This document shows positions 1 through 6,385 of a stretch of DNA of 6,508 nt, in pieces. Made by a program: the position numbers and the translations under genes. The notes below the pieces were generated by a model. That model saw only the letters and a list, made by a program, of their open reading frames with translations, was not told the origin of the DNA and made no database searches. The stretch is from an uncultured Ruminococcus sp. (GTDB lineage: Bacteria > Bacillota > Clostridia > Oscillospirales > CAG-272), in the NCBI GenBank assembly GCA_902783905.1, contig CACZSP010000240.1, positions 1 through 6,508 on the forward strand, given 5' to 3'. Numbering within the stretch: the first letter of the stretch is position 1; each line of letters starts with the position of its first letter.

Positions 1-715
1 CATCGTCACCGGCGTCCTCTTCGGGGGATATTTCGGAGATCTTCCGATCGCTCTGATGAAGGCTTTCAACCCCGGCGCCGAAATCCCGTCGACGCTGGCG
101 CTTATCGTCGATCCTGTATCCGATCCCATGACCTTCATGGTCATCGGCCTTGCGGCGGGATTCCTTCACCTCGTTACCGCTCAGGCGGTCAAGTTCGCAA
201 TCGTCTGGAAAAAAAGCAAATTCGACGCGATTTGCGACTACGCCTTTTACTGGATAATCTACGCCGGAATCATTATTCTCGTGACCGTCGATCAGAAAAT
301 CGGAATGATAGTCACCGCAGTCGGAGCGGGACTCGTCGTACTCACCGCCGGGCGCAAGGAAAAGAATATCCTTATGAGGCTTCCGAAGGGATTTCTCGGG
401 CTTTACGGGCTTGTCAACTTCGGATCGGACATTATCTCGTATTCCAGAATTCTCGCCATCGCTCTTTCGGGAGCGGTGCTTGCTTCGGTTTTCAACATAC
501 TTGCGACAATGAGCTCGGCAACGGTTTTCAGGATCATAGGGATGCCGCTGATACTGATAATCGGTCACGTTCTCAATCTCGCCCTCAGCGCGCTGTCGGC
601 TTTCGTTCACACGAGCCGGCTCCAGTACGTCGAGTTTTTCGGAAAGTTCTACGAGGACGGAGGCAGGCCGTATCTGCCGTTCGAGCCGTCCGGACGCTTT
701 ATCATTGAAGAATAA
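1..715 (+). CDS. ntpI: V-type ATP synthase subunit I, C-terminal part (5' end outside window)
   Basis: This is the membrane stator subunit (a-subunit homologue) that forms the two ion half-channels against the K ring. The reading frame is open from base 2, giving 237 residues; the ATG at 56 is internal, because conserved sequence (a GVLFGGYFGD-type motif) lies upstream of it. Several hydrophobic helices follow. The helix containing SYSRILAIAL carries the conserved arginine (codon 446-448) that corresponds to the essential ion-translocating Arg of the family (R735 in yeast Vph1). The last helix ends in HTSRLQYVEFF, whose Arg (codon 617-619) corresponds to the second conserved membrane Arg (R799 in Vph1). 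The FYEDGG...YLPF tail is typical of the family C-terminus. The N-terminal cytosolic arm that binds the peripheral stalks is not in the window. The gene is followed 29 bases later by K, its direct partner. Identification is firm. Confidence 0.95.
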   Translation, partial: IVTGVLFGGYFGDLPIALMKAFNPGAEIPSTLALIVDPVSDPMTFMVIGLAAGFLHLVTAQAVKFAIVWKKSKFDAICDYAFYWIIYAGIIILVTVDQKIGMIVTAVGAGLVVLTAGRKEKNILMRLPKGFLGLYGLVNFGSDIISYSRILAIALSGAVLASVFNILATMSSATVFRIIGMPLILIIGHVLNLALSALSAFVHTSRLQYVEFFGKFYEDGGRPYLPFEPSGRFIIEE

Positions 716-732
716 AAAATACTACATAATCC

Positions 733-737
733 AGGAG
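733..737 (+). promoter_or_regulatory. Strong ribosome binding site of K
   Basis: AGGAG stands 7 bases before the ATG at 745, an ideal Shine-Dalgarno arrangement, in an AT-rich 29-base gap. It fixes the start of K. It may also support high translation of a subunit needed in many copies per complex; that second point is inference. Confidence 0.85.
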
Positions 738-744
738 AAATCAA

Positions 745-1248
745 ATGGAACAAGCATTGAACATCTGGGAATTCCTCTGGAAATTCCTGTCTGACGGAAA
801 AGTTCTCACGGTTACCGCCGCGGCTTTCGCCGCCATCATCCCGGGAATCGGATCGGCGCGCGCGGTCGGCGCGGTCGGCGAGGCGCTGGACGGACTCATG
901 TCGGAGGATCCCGCAAAATTCGGCAAGGGCTTCCTTCTTCAGGCTCTTCCCGCGACCCAGGGCATCTACGGGCTTATCATAGCCTTTATGGTATTCCTTC
1001 AGCTGCCGAACGTTTCTTCCGACAACTACCAGCAGGGTCTGTATTTCATCGGCGCCTGCCTGCCGATCATGGTCTGCGGACTGTATTCTGCCCTCAGACA
1101 GGGAAGAGTCGCCGCCGCCGGTATCGCCACCATCGCAAAGCGTCCGGAGGCGTCGGGTAAAACCGTCATTTCGGCCGCCATGGTCGAGCTTTACGCTCTT
1201 CTCGCTCTTCTTATCTCGTTCCTGCTCGTCGTTAACAATCCTTTCTGA
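745..1248 (+). CDS. ntpK: V-type ATP synthase subunit K (rotor-ring proteolipid, predicted Na+-binding)
   Basis: This 167-residue membrane protein forms the rotating ring that carries ions. It is a tandem duplication of two helical hairpins (four membrane helices). Hairpin 1 has the GIGSARAVGAVGEAL helix and the LPATQGIYGL helix; hairpin 2 has GLYSALRQGRVAAAG and AAMVELYALLALL. The ion-carrying carboxylate is E148 in helix 4. The aligned position in helix 2 is Q72, so each double hairpin carries one ion. From memory of the E. hirae NtpK structure (Na+ ligands L61, T64, Q65, Q110, E139, with Y68 nearby), the equivalents L68, T71, Q72, Q119, E148 and Y75 are all present, and Q119 to E148 is 29 residues, as in NtpK. 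The N-terminus is about 7 residues longer than NtpK, and the loop between hairpins has about 2 extra residues. The start is set by the AGGAG site. The gene sits between its partner I and stalk subunit E. Na+ rather than H+ coupling is inference. Confidence 0.96.
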   Translation: MEQALNIWEFLWKFLSDGKVLTVTAAAFAAIIPGIGSARAVGAVGEALDGLMSEDPAKFGKGFLLQALPATQGIYGLIIAFMVFLQLPNVSSDNYQQGLYFIGACLPIMVCGLYSALRQGRVAAAGIATIAKRPEASGKTVISAAMVELYALLALLISFLLVVNNPF

Positions 1249-1253
1249 TAATA

Positions 1254-1871
1254 ATGGTTGGACTCGAAAAAGTACTTAACAGAATAATTTCGGAAGCCGA
1301 AGAGGATGCCGGAAAGCTTTTGCGGTCCGCCGAGGAAAAGGCGGCTGCCGTGAACGCGGCTGCCGACGAAAAGATCCGCGCCATGCGCGAATCGGTAAAG
1401 CAGGAGACGGTCTCCGAAGGAGACGGCATCTTCTCACGCGCGGCTTCCGCCGCCGAAATGAAAAAAAGGAATATCATCCTTTCAGCCAAGGGCGCGTCCC
1501 TCGACAGGACCTTCGCGGCTGCCGAAGAGGCGCTTTGCAATCTGCCCGGGGAGGAATACGTCGGTTTTCTCGAATCTCTGGTATGCGGCGCGGTCTCGAA
1601 CGTTCCGGATATCACCGGGTGCGTGATCTCGCTGAACGAAAGAGATATTTCCGCCGTGTCGGGAAAACTACTTTCCGATCTCGGAAAACGTTTTCCGGAC
1701 ATATCTTTCGGATTATCGGACAAACCCGCCGGCATTCCCGGAGGCGTAATGCTCGATCTCGGCGAGATCGACGTCGACTGCTCAGTCCCGACGGTAGTCG
1801 CGAGATTCCGTCCCGAGCTTGAAGGAAATATCTGCGATATGCTCTTCGAGAGCGCCAGAACGGTGAAGTAA
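1254..1871 (+). CDS. ntpE: V-type ATP synthase subunit E (peripheral stalk)
   Basis: This 205-residue protein has the two-part design of subunit E. Residues 1-95 form a long charged helix rich in Ala, Glu and Lys that pairs with subunit G/H in the peripheral stalk. A globular C-terminal part (about 100-205) binds the top of the A3B3 head. The family signature near the end is visible as GGVMLDLGEIDVDCS (from G163), followed by RPELEGNICDMLF. Length is within the usual range of about 190-210. The ATG lies 5 bases after the K stop codon, and I see no Shine-Dalgarno in the 20 bases before it, so translation probably depends on ribosomes finishing K. The N-terminus MVGLEKVLNRIISEAEEDA fits the family, which supports this start. 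The primary sequence is poorly conserved, as is normal for E, so the call rests on motif, composition and position. Confidence 0.9.
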   Translation: MVGLEKVLNRIISEAEEDAGKLLRSAEEKAAAVNAAADEKIRAMRESVKQETVSEGDGIFSRAASAAEMKKRNIILSAKGASLDRTFAAAEEALCNLPGEEYVGFLESLVCGAVSNVPDITGCVISLNERDISAVSGKLLSDLGKRFPDISFGLSDKPAGIPGGVMLDLGEIDVDCSVPTVVARFRPELEGNICDMLFESARTVK

Positions 1872-1873
1872 AG

Positions 1874-2890
1874 ATGCCGCTTCGGAAAAAATACAGAGAG
1901 GATCTCTATATGTATTCGGCGGCGAAGCTTGCCGCTCTTGAGGGGACTCTTATAAAGGACGATTTCCTCGTCGCTTTGTGCGGGGCGTCTTATCCCGACG
2001 AATTTCAGTCGAGACTTCGTGAGGGCGGGATTACTCCGCGTTACGCGGGCGGTGCGTTCGATGCAGAGCTGACGCTGACGTCGTATCTTTCCGAAAAATA
2101 CGAGCTGCTGGCGGGATTCATTCCGGATCCCGAGCCGCGCCTCATTCTTCAGGCAAGATATGATTTTCACAATATCAAGACGGCGGTCAAATGCCGCCTT
2201 CTCGGAATCGATCCGTCTCCGTATTTCATCGACTGCGGGACGGTGCCTCCCGATAAGATCGCCGGAATGGCGAAGAGCAGGGACTGGTCCGAACTGCCCG
2301 ACGGTATGAGGGAAGCGGCGACGGCGGCCGACAAAGAAACCACCGGAAGCTCAAGGCCGCGCCAGGCGGACGTCATACTCGATTCGGCCTGCTTTTCGTA
2401 TATGAAAAAGCTTGCCGACGGTTTCGGATGCCGCCCGGTTTCGCGGCTTCTGTCGTTAAAATCCGATCTGACGAATCTCGTCACGCGTCTGCGTATTTTC
2501 AGGATATCAAACAAACCGGCGGTCGAGCGGTTCCTTAAGGATTCATTTGTCGCCGGCGGAAAGGTCAGCTTGAAAAAGCTCGCGTCCTGCGCCGGACCGG
2601 AAGAAGTTTTCGGACTTTACGCCGATATTCTTACGCCGGGAGAACTGGCTGCATTATCGTATTCCTCATCGCAGGGAAGCGACCCGGGAGCCGCGTCCGC
2701 GGCATGCGACAGGGTATTTCTCTCCCGCGCGGAGGAATGCGGCCGAACGAGCCAGCTGGGAATCTACCCGCTCATCCGTTTTCTCACGAGGACGGAGTAC
2801 GGAGTCAAGAATCTGCGTTTAATCTGCGCGGGTCTCGAGTCGGGCAAGAGCGCCGAGGCGCTGAGAGAGGAGCTGATAATCCTTGTATAA
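1874..2890 (+). CDS. ntpC: V-type ATP synthase subunit C (d-type, central-stalk socket)
   Basis: This is a 338-residue, mainly helical soluble protein. Subunit C (eukaryotic subunit d) sits on the cytoplasmic face of the K ring and couples the D-F shaft to it. It carries the family's repeated helical pattern: an opening YMYSAAKLAALEG (from Y12), YDFHNIKTAVKCRLLG (96-111), DLTNLVTRLRIFR (198-210), and a closing PLIRFLTRTEYGVKNLRLI helix (from P299) followed by SAEALREEL. Length matches the usual 330-350. The start ATG at 1874 is 2 bases after the E stop, with GGTGAAG at 1862-1868 as a reasonable ribosome site. The next Met (ATG at 1910) falls inside the conserved opening helix, so the first ATG is preferred. 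The 3' end overlaps the start of F by 8 bases. No unusual features were seen. Confidence 0.93.
   Translation: MPLRKKYREDLYMYSAAKLAALEGTLIKDDFLVALCGASYPDEFQSRLREGGITPRYAGGAFDAELTLTSYLSEKYELLAGFIPDPEPRLILQARYDFHNIKTAVKCRLLGIDPSPYFIDCGTVPPDKIAGMAKSRDWSELPDGMREAATAADKETTGSSRPRQADVILDSACFSYMKKLADGFGCRPVSRLLSLKSDLTNLVTRLRIFRISNKPAVERFLKDSFVAGGKVSLKKLASCAGPEEVFGLYADILTPGELAALSYSSSQGSDPGAASAACDRVFLSRAEECGRTSQLGIYPLIRFLTRTEYGVKNLRLICAGLESGKSAEALREELIILV
2867..2872 (+). promoter_or_regulatory. Ribosome binding site of F, inside the end of C
   Basis: GAGGAG lies within the last codons of C, 10 bases before the TTG at 2883. Spacing is slightly long but workable. It supports use of the TTG start, because no ATG or GTG in this frame would keep the conserved F N-terminus. 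Confidence 0.7.
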
Positions 2891-3194
2891 AACAGCGGTA
2901 CTGGGGAAGAGGGCAGACGTTCTCGGATTTCTTGCGCTCGGGTTTACTGCCGAACCGGTCGCCGACCGGATGGAGGCGGCAAAAAAGCTCTCCGAGCTGG
3001 TAAAATCCGGGGAATACGCCGTTATCTTTATCGGGGAGGATTTTGCCGCCGAGCTGAAAAGCGAGATCGACAGATATTCCGAAAGATTAATTCCCGCGAT
3101 ACTTCCCATTCCCACGTCATCCTCCGACACCGGTTACGGAATGAACGCCGTTATCGAATCGGTGAAGAAGGCGGTCGGCGCCGATATTATCTGA
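2883..3194 (+). CDS. ntpG: V-type ATP synthase subunit F (central stalk), TTG start
   Basis: This 103-residue soluble protein binds subunit D to form the central rotor shaft; in related enzymes F stimulates or regulates ATPase activity. It is called F in most systems (atpF) and NtpG in E. hirae. Family hallmarks are the N-terminal strand YKTAVLGKRADVLGFLALGF (2-21), the central EYAVIFIGED strand (44-53) of the Rossmann-like domain, a RLIPAILPIPTSSSDTGYG segment (68-86), and a closing helix ending in VGADII. Length equals the usual 100-105. The start is TTG at 2883, overlapping the C gene by 8 bases. Starting later would remove the first beta strand, so I regard TTG as real. Overlap and the internal ribosome site suggest translational coupling with C. 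Confusion with eukaryotic or E. hirae 'F' naming is possible, but the protein family is clear. Confidence 0.94.
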   Translation: MYKTAVLGKRADVLGFLALGFTAEPVADRMEAAKKLSELVKSGEYAVIFIGEDFAAELKSEIDRYSERLIPAILPIPTSSSDTGYGMNAVIESVKKAVGADII

Positions 3195-3211
3195 TTCGAA
3201 AGAAGCAAATC

Positions 3212-3217
3212 AAAGGA
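3212..3217 (+). promoter_or_regulatory. Ribosome binding site of A
   Basis: AAAGGA stands 10 bases before the ATG at 3228, in a 33-base AT-rich gap after F. It is weaker than the sites before K and B, but it is the only purine-rich match in the gap. Confidence 0.6.
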
Positions 3218-3227
3218 TCAATCAAAA

Positions 3228-4994
3228 ATGAGTACAACAGGCAGCGTATATAAAGTGTCCGGGCCTCTCGTCATTGCCGAGGGGATGCGGACGGCAAATA
3301 TGTTCGACGTCGTTCACGTCGGAAAAAGCCGGCTGATCGGTGAGATCATCGAAATGCACGGCGACCGCGCGTCGGTCCAGGTCTACGAAGAGACCGCCGG
3401 CATCGGGCGCGGAGACGAGGTGGTCTCGACCGACGAACCGCTTACCGTCGAGCTTGGCCCCGGTCTTATCAGAAATATCTACGACGGTATACAGCGCCCG
3501 CTGGAAAAGCTGTGCGAGATGACCGGATCGAACCTGACAAGGGGCATCATGGCTCCCGCGCTCGACCGCGAAAAGGTCTGGCATTTCGAGCCGGCGGTAG
3601 CCGTCGGCGACCGGGTGTCAGCCGGAGACGTCATCGGAACCGTTCGCGAGACGGAGGTAATGCTTCATAAGATCATGCTTCCGCCGCGCCACCGCGGAGG
3701 AGTCGTCACCGCAATAAGAGAAGGCAATTTCACGGTCACCGAATCGGTATGCGAGATCGGACTTGACGACGGAACTACAGACCGGCTGACGCTTATGCAG
3801 AAATGGCCGGTCCGTGTGGCGCGTCCGTATAAGGAGAAACTCCCTCCGGTCGAACCTATGATCACCGGGCAGCGCAACATCGACTCGCTTTTCCCGATAG
3901 CAAGAGGAGGAACGGCGTGCGTCCCGGGTCCTTTCGGATCGGGCAAGACGGTCGTTCAGCATCAGCTCGCAAAGTGGTCGGACGTCGACCTGGTCGTTTA
4001 TATCGGATGCGGCGAGCGCGGAAACGAGATGACCGACGTTCTCCGCGAGTTTCCCGAACTGATCGACCCGCGCACCGGAAAGTCGCTGATGGAGCGCACC
4101 GTTCTCATCGCAAACACCTCGGATATGCCGGTGGCGGCGCGCGAAGCGTCGATCTACACCGGTATAACCATCGCCGAATACTACCGCGACATGGGTTATT
4201 CGGTAGCCGTCATCGCCGATTCGACCTCAAGATGGGCGGAGGCGCTCCGCGAAATGTCCGGACGTCTCGAAGAGATGCCCGGCGAGGAAGGATACCCCGC
4301 CTACCTGACCTCCCGTCTCGCCCAGTTCTACGAGCGCGCCGGTAAAGTGGTCTGCCTCGGTTCGGACGGCAGGGAGGGCGCTCTGTCGGCCATCGGAGCC
4401 GTATCCCCTCCGGGAGGCGATATTTCCGAGCCGGTCTCCCAGGCGACTCTCCGTATCGTCAAGGTCTTCTGGGGACTTGATTCCGCCCTTGCGTACAGAC
4501 GTCATTTCCCGGCAATAAACTGGCTCAATTCATATTCGCTTTACCGCGACCGCCTCGCTCCGTGGTTCTCGGAAAACGTCGCGAGAGACTGGATGGAGCA
4601 GACTCAGCGCTGTCTGAAGACGCTTCAGCAGGAGGCGAGTCTGAACGAGATCGTACAGCTGGTCGGTATGGACGCGCTGTCGCCGTCCGACCGTCTCACT
4701 CTCGAGATATCCCGTTCGCTGCGCGAGGACTACCTGCAGCAGGACGCCCTCGGAGACAACGACTCCTACACTCCCCTCGACAAGCAGCACGATCTGCTGG
4801 CCCTTATTTTCTCATTCGAGGACAAAGGAAGGGAAGCGCTGGCGAAGGGAGCCGATATCACCGCTCTTTCCGAAATGCCCGTCAGGGAGCAGATAGGACG
4901 CGCCAAGGCGATTCCGTATGAGAATTACAAAGAGGAATTCGCAAAGATTGCCTCCGAGCTCGACCGTGAGCTCGAGGACGTAATACCCGACTGA
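3228..4994 (+). CDS. ntpA: V-type ATP synthase catalytic subunit A
   Basis: This 588-residue catalytic nucleotide-binding subunit makes or hydrolyses ATP at the A-B interfaces. In order it shows: an N-terminal beta-barrel (about 1-70, GSVYKVSGPLVIAEG); the A-subunit-specific bulge or non-homologous region (about 115-190); the P-loop GPFGSGKT (234-241, with K240 and T241); the catalytic glutamate E263 in GCGERGNEM; Walker B ending at D331 in VIADSTSRWAEALRE; the SAIGAVSPPGGD signature (387-398); and a helical C-terminal domain from about 440. The bulge and full P-loop distinguish it from B and from F-type beta. No intein interrupts the P-loop, unlike some archaeal A genes. The P-loop has Ser at the position where eukaryotic A has a redox-sensitive Cys. 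The ATG at 3228 gives the expected N-terminus. B follows after 14 bases. All key residues are intact, so the subunit should be active. Confidence 0.98.
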   Translation: MSTTGSVYKVSGPLVIAEGMRTANMFDVVHVGKSRLIGEIIEMHGDRASVQVYEETAGIGRGDEVVSTDEPLTVELGPGLIRNIYDGIQRPLEKLCEMTGSNLTRGIMAPALDREKVWHFEPAVAVGDRVSAGDVIGTVRETEVMLHKIMLPPRHRGGVVTAIREGNFTVTESVCEIGLDDGTTDRLTLMQKWPVRVARPYKEKLPPVEPMITGQRNIDSLFPIARGGTACVPGPFGSGKTVVQHQLAKWSDVDLVVYIGCGERGNEMTDVLREFPELIDPRTGKSLMERTVLIANTSDMPVAAREASIYTGITIAEYYRDMGYSVAVIADSTSRWAEALREMSGRLEEMPGEEGYPAYLTSRLAQFYERAGKVVCLGSDGREGALSAIGAVSPPGGDISEPVSQATLRIVKVFWGLDSALAYRRHFPAINWLNSYSLYRDRLAPWFSENVARDWMEQTQRCLKTLQQEASLNEIVQLVGMDALSPSDRLTLEISRSLREDYLQQDALGDNDSYTPLDKQHDLLALIFSFEDKGREALAKGADITALSEMPVREQIGRAKAIPYENYKEEFAKIASELDRELEDVIPD

Positions 4995-5000
4995 GAGGAG
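4994..5000 (+). promoter_or_regulatory. Strong ribosome binding site of B overlapping the A stop codon
   Basis: AGAGGAG begins at the last base of the A stop codon and stands 8 bases before the ATG at 5009, an optimal Shine-Dalgarno arrangement. Its position lets ribosomes ending A reinitiate on B, which fits the equal 3:3 need for A and B. Confidence 0.85.
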
Positions 5001-5008
5001 ACCGGAAG

Positions 5009-6385
5009 ATGATCCGCGAATACAAAACGATAGAAGAAGTCGCCGGCCCTCTCATGCTGGTGCGCCGTGTCGAGGGAGTCAAATACGACGAACTCGGCGA
5101 GATCGTCATGCCCGACGGAAGCGTCAGAAGATGCCGCGTTCTCGAGGTGAACGGAAACGACGTTCTTGTTCAGCTTTTCGAATCGGCAGCGGGCATAAAC
5201 CTTTCCGAAAGCAAGGTCAGATTCACCGGCCACGGCGTCGAGCTTGCCGTGTCGCCCGACATGCTCGGCCGCGTTTTCAACGGAATGGGCGAGCCGATAG
5301 ACGACGGCGCCCGGCTTATTCCCGAAAAACGGCTCGATATCAACGGCACTCCGATCAATCCCGCCGCGAGATACTATCCGTCCGAGTTCATTCAGACGGG
5401 TATTTCGACGATCGACGGACTCAACACGCTGGTCAGAGGTCAGAAACTGCCGATATTCTCGGGTTCCGGACTTCCGCACGCGAACCTTGCCGCCCAGATC
5501 GCCCGTCAGGCGAAAGTCCTGGGAAGCGAGTCAAACTTCGCTGTCGTCTTCGCTGCCGTCGGAATCACCTTCGAGGAGGCCGATTTCTTCATCAGCGACT
5601 TCAAGAGGACGGGCGCGATCGGCAGGACGGTGCTCTTCGTAAACCTTGCATCCGACCCGGCCATCGAAAGGATCTCGACGCCGCGCATGGCGCTGACGGC
5701 GGCCGAATACCTTGCTTTCGACCTGAACATGCACGTTCTGGTCATAATCACCGACATCACCAACTACGCCGAGGCGCTGCGTGAGGTCTCCGCCGCAAGG
5801 CGCGAGGTCCCCGGCCGCCGCGGATATCCCGGATATATGTACACCGACCTTGCGTCCCTGTACGAAAGAGCGGGAAGAAAGGCGGGCTCCGACGGATCGA
5901 TTACGATGATACCGATCCTTACGATGCCGGAGGACGACAAGACCCATCCGATACCCGACCTTACCGGATATATCACCGAGGGTCAGATCATTCTTTCGCG
6001 AGAAATGTACCGCAAGGGGTATCTGCCGCCGGTGGACGTTCTTCCGTCGCTTTCAAGACTGAAGGATAAGGGCATCGGAGCCGGAAAGACCCGCGAGGAT
6101 CACTCGGGAGTGATGAACCAGCTGTTTTCGAGCTATGCCCGCGGAAAGGAAGCAAAGGAGCTGATGGTCGTTCTCGGCGAGGCGGCTCTGACTCCGATCG
6201 AAAGGCTGTACGCCACCTTTGCCGACGAATTCGAGGCGAAGTATATCAATCAGGGCTTCTACGAAAACAGGACGATCGAGGAAACGCTCGACATCGGCTG
6301 GGAGCTTCTCGCAATCCTTCCGAAGAGCGAAATGAAGCGCATTAAACCGCAGTTCATCGAAAAATACTGGCGGGGCGAAAACTGA
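5009..6385 (+). CDS. ntpB: V-type ATP synthase subunit B (non-catalytic, supplies arginine finger)
   Basis: This 458-residue partner of A alternates with it in the A3B3 head. It has an N-terminal beta-barrel (about 1-75, YKTIEEVAGPLMLV), the VFNGMGEPID segment (89-98), and IQTGISTIDGLNTLVRGQKLPIFSGSGLPHANLA. There the P-loop position is the degenerate SGSGLPHAN (151-159), lacking the Walker Lys, as expected for B. Further motifs are VIITDITNYAEALREVSAARREVPGRRGYPGYMYTDLA (245 onward) and VLPSLSRLKDKGIG, which carries R350, the arginine finger that completes the catalytic site of A. The helical C-terminal domain holds ALTPIERLYATFADEFE. Length and Arg position match E. hirae NtpB as I recall it (458 residues, R350). 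The ATG start is set by the strong AGAGGAG site. The stop codon overlaps the D start by one base (TGATG). Confidence 0.98.
   Translation: MIREYKTIEEVAGPLMLVRRVEGVKYDELGEIVMPDGSVRRCRVLEVNGNDVLVQLFESAAGINLSESKVRFTGHGVELAVSPDMLGRVFNGMGEPIDDGARLIPEKRLDINGTPINPAARYYPSEFIQTGISTIDGLNTLVRGQKLPIFSGSGLPHANLAAQIARQAKVLGSESNFAVVFAAVGITFEEADFFISDFKRTGAIGRTVLFVNLASDPAIERISTPRMALTAAEYLAFDLNMHVLVIITDITNYAEALREVSAARREVPGRRGYPGYMYTDLASLYERAGRKAGSDGSITMIPILTMPEDDKTHPIPDLTGYITEGQIILSREMYRKGYLPPVDVLPSLSRLKDKGIGAGKTREDHSGVMNQLFSSYARGKEAKELMVVLGEAALTPIERLYATFADEFEAKYINQGFYENRTIEETLDIGWELLAILPKSEMKRIKPQFIEKYWRGEN

Noticed and set aside
232..708. 158-codon + frame within subunit I
   Set aside because: Arg-rich shadow frame of I with no plausible protein character; the I frame carries all the conserved motifs.
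705..730. Possible internal promoter before K (TTGAAG at 705-710 and CATAAT at 725-730)
   Set aside because: The spacer would be only 14 bases, the -35-like part lies in the end of I, and AT-rich gaps give such matches by chance. It is not supportable without transcript data.
1232..2170. 312-codon open frame on the - strand opposite E and the start of C
   Set aside because: It lies antisense to two well-supported genes. Its translation is rich in Ser, Arg and Phe with no recognisable domain, as expected from a mirror frame of moderately GC-rich coding DNA.
3195..3227. Possible regulatory element in the F-A gap (TTCGAA palindrome and repeated ATCAAA)
   Set aside because: A six-base palindrome and short AT-rich repeats in 33 bases are expected by chance, and there is no hairpin with a T-run that would make a terminator.
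3915..3960. Possible intein at the P-loop of A
   Set aside because: Some archaeal A genes carry one at this point, but here GPFGSGKT is continuous and the protein has the normal length without an insertion.
4925..5479. 184-codon - strand frame spanning the A-B junction
   Set aside because: Antisense shadow across two conserved genes, with no ribosome site or family resemblance seen.
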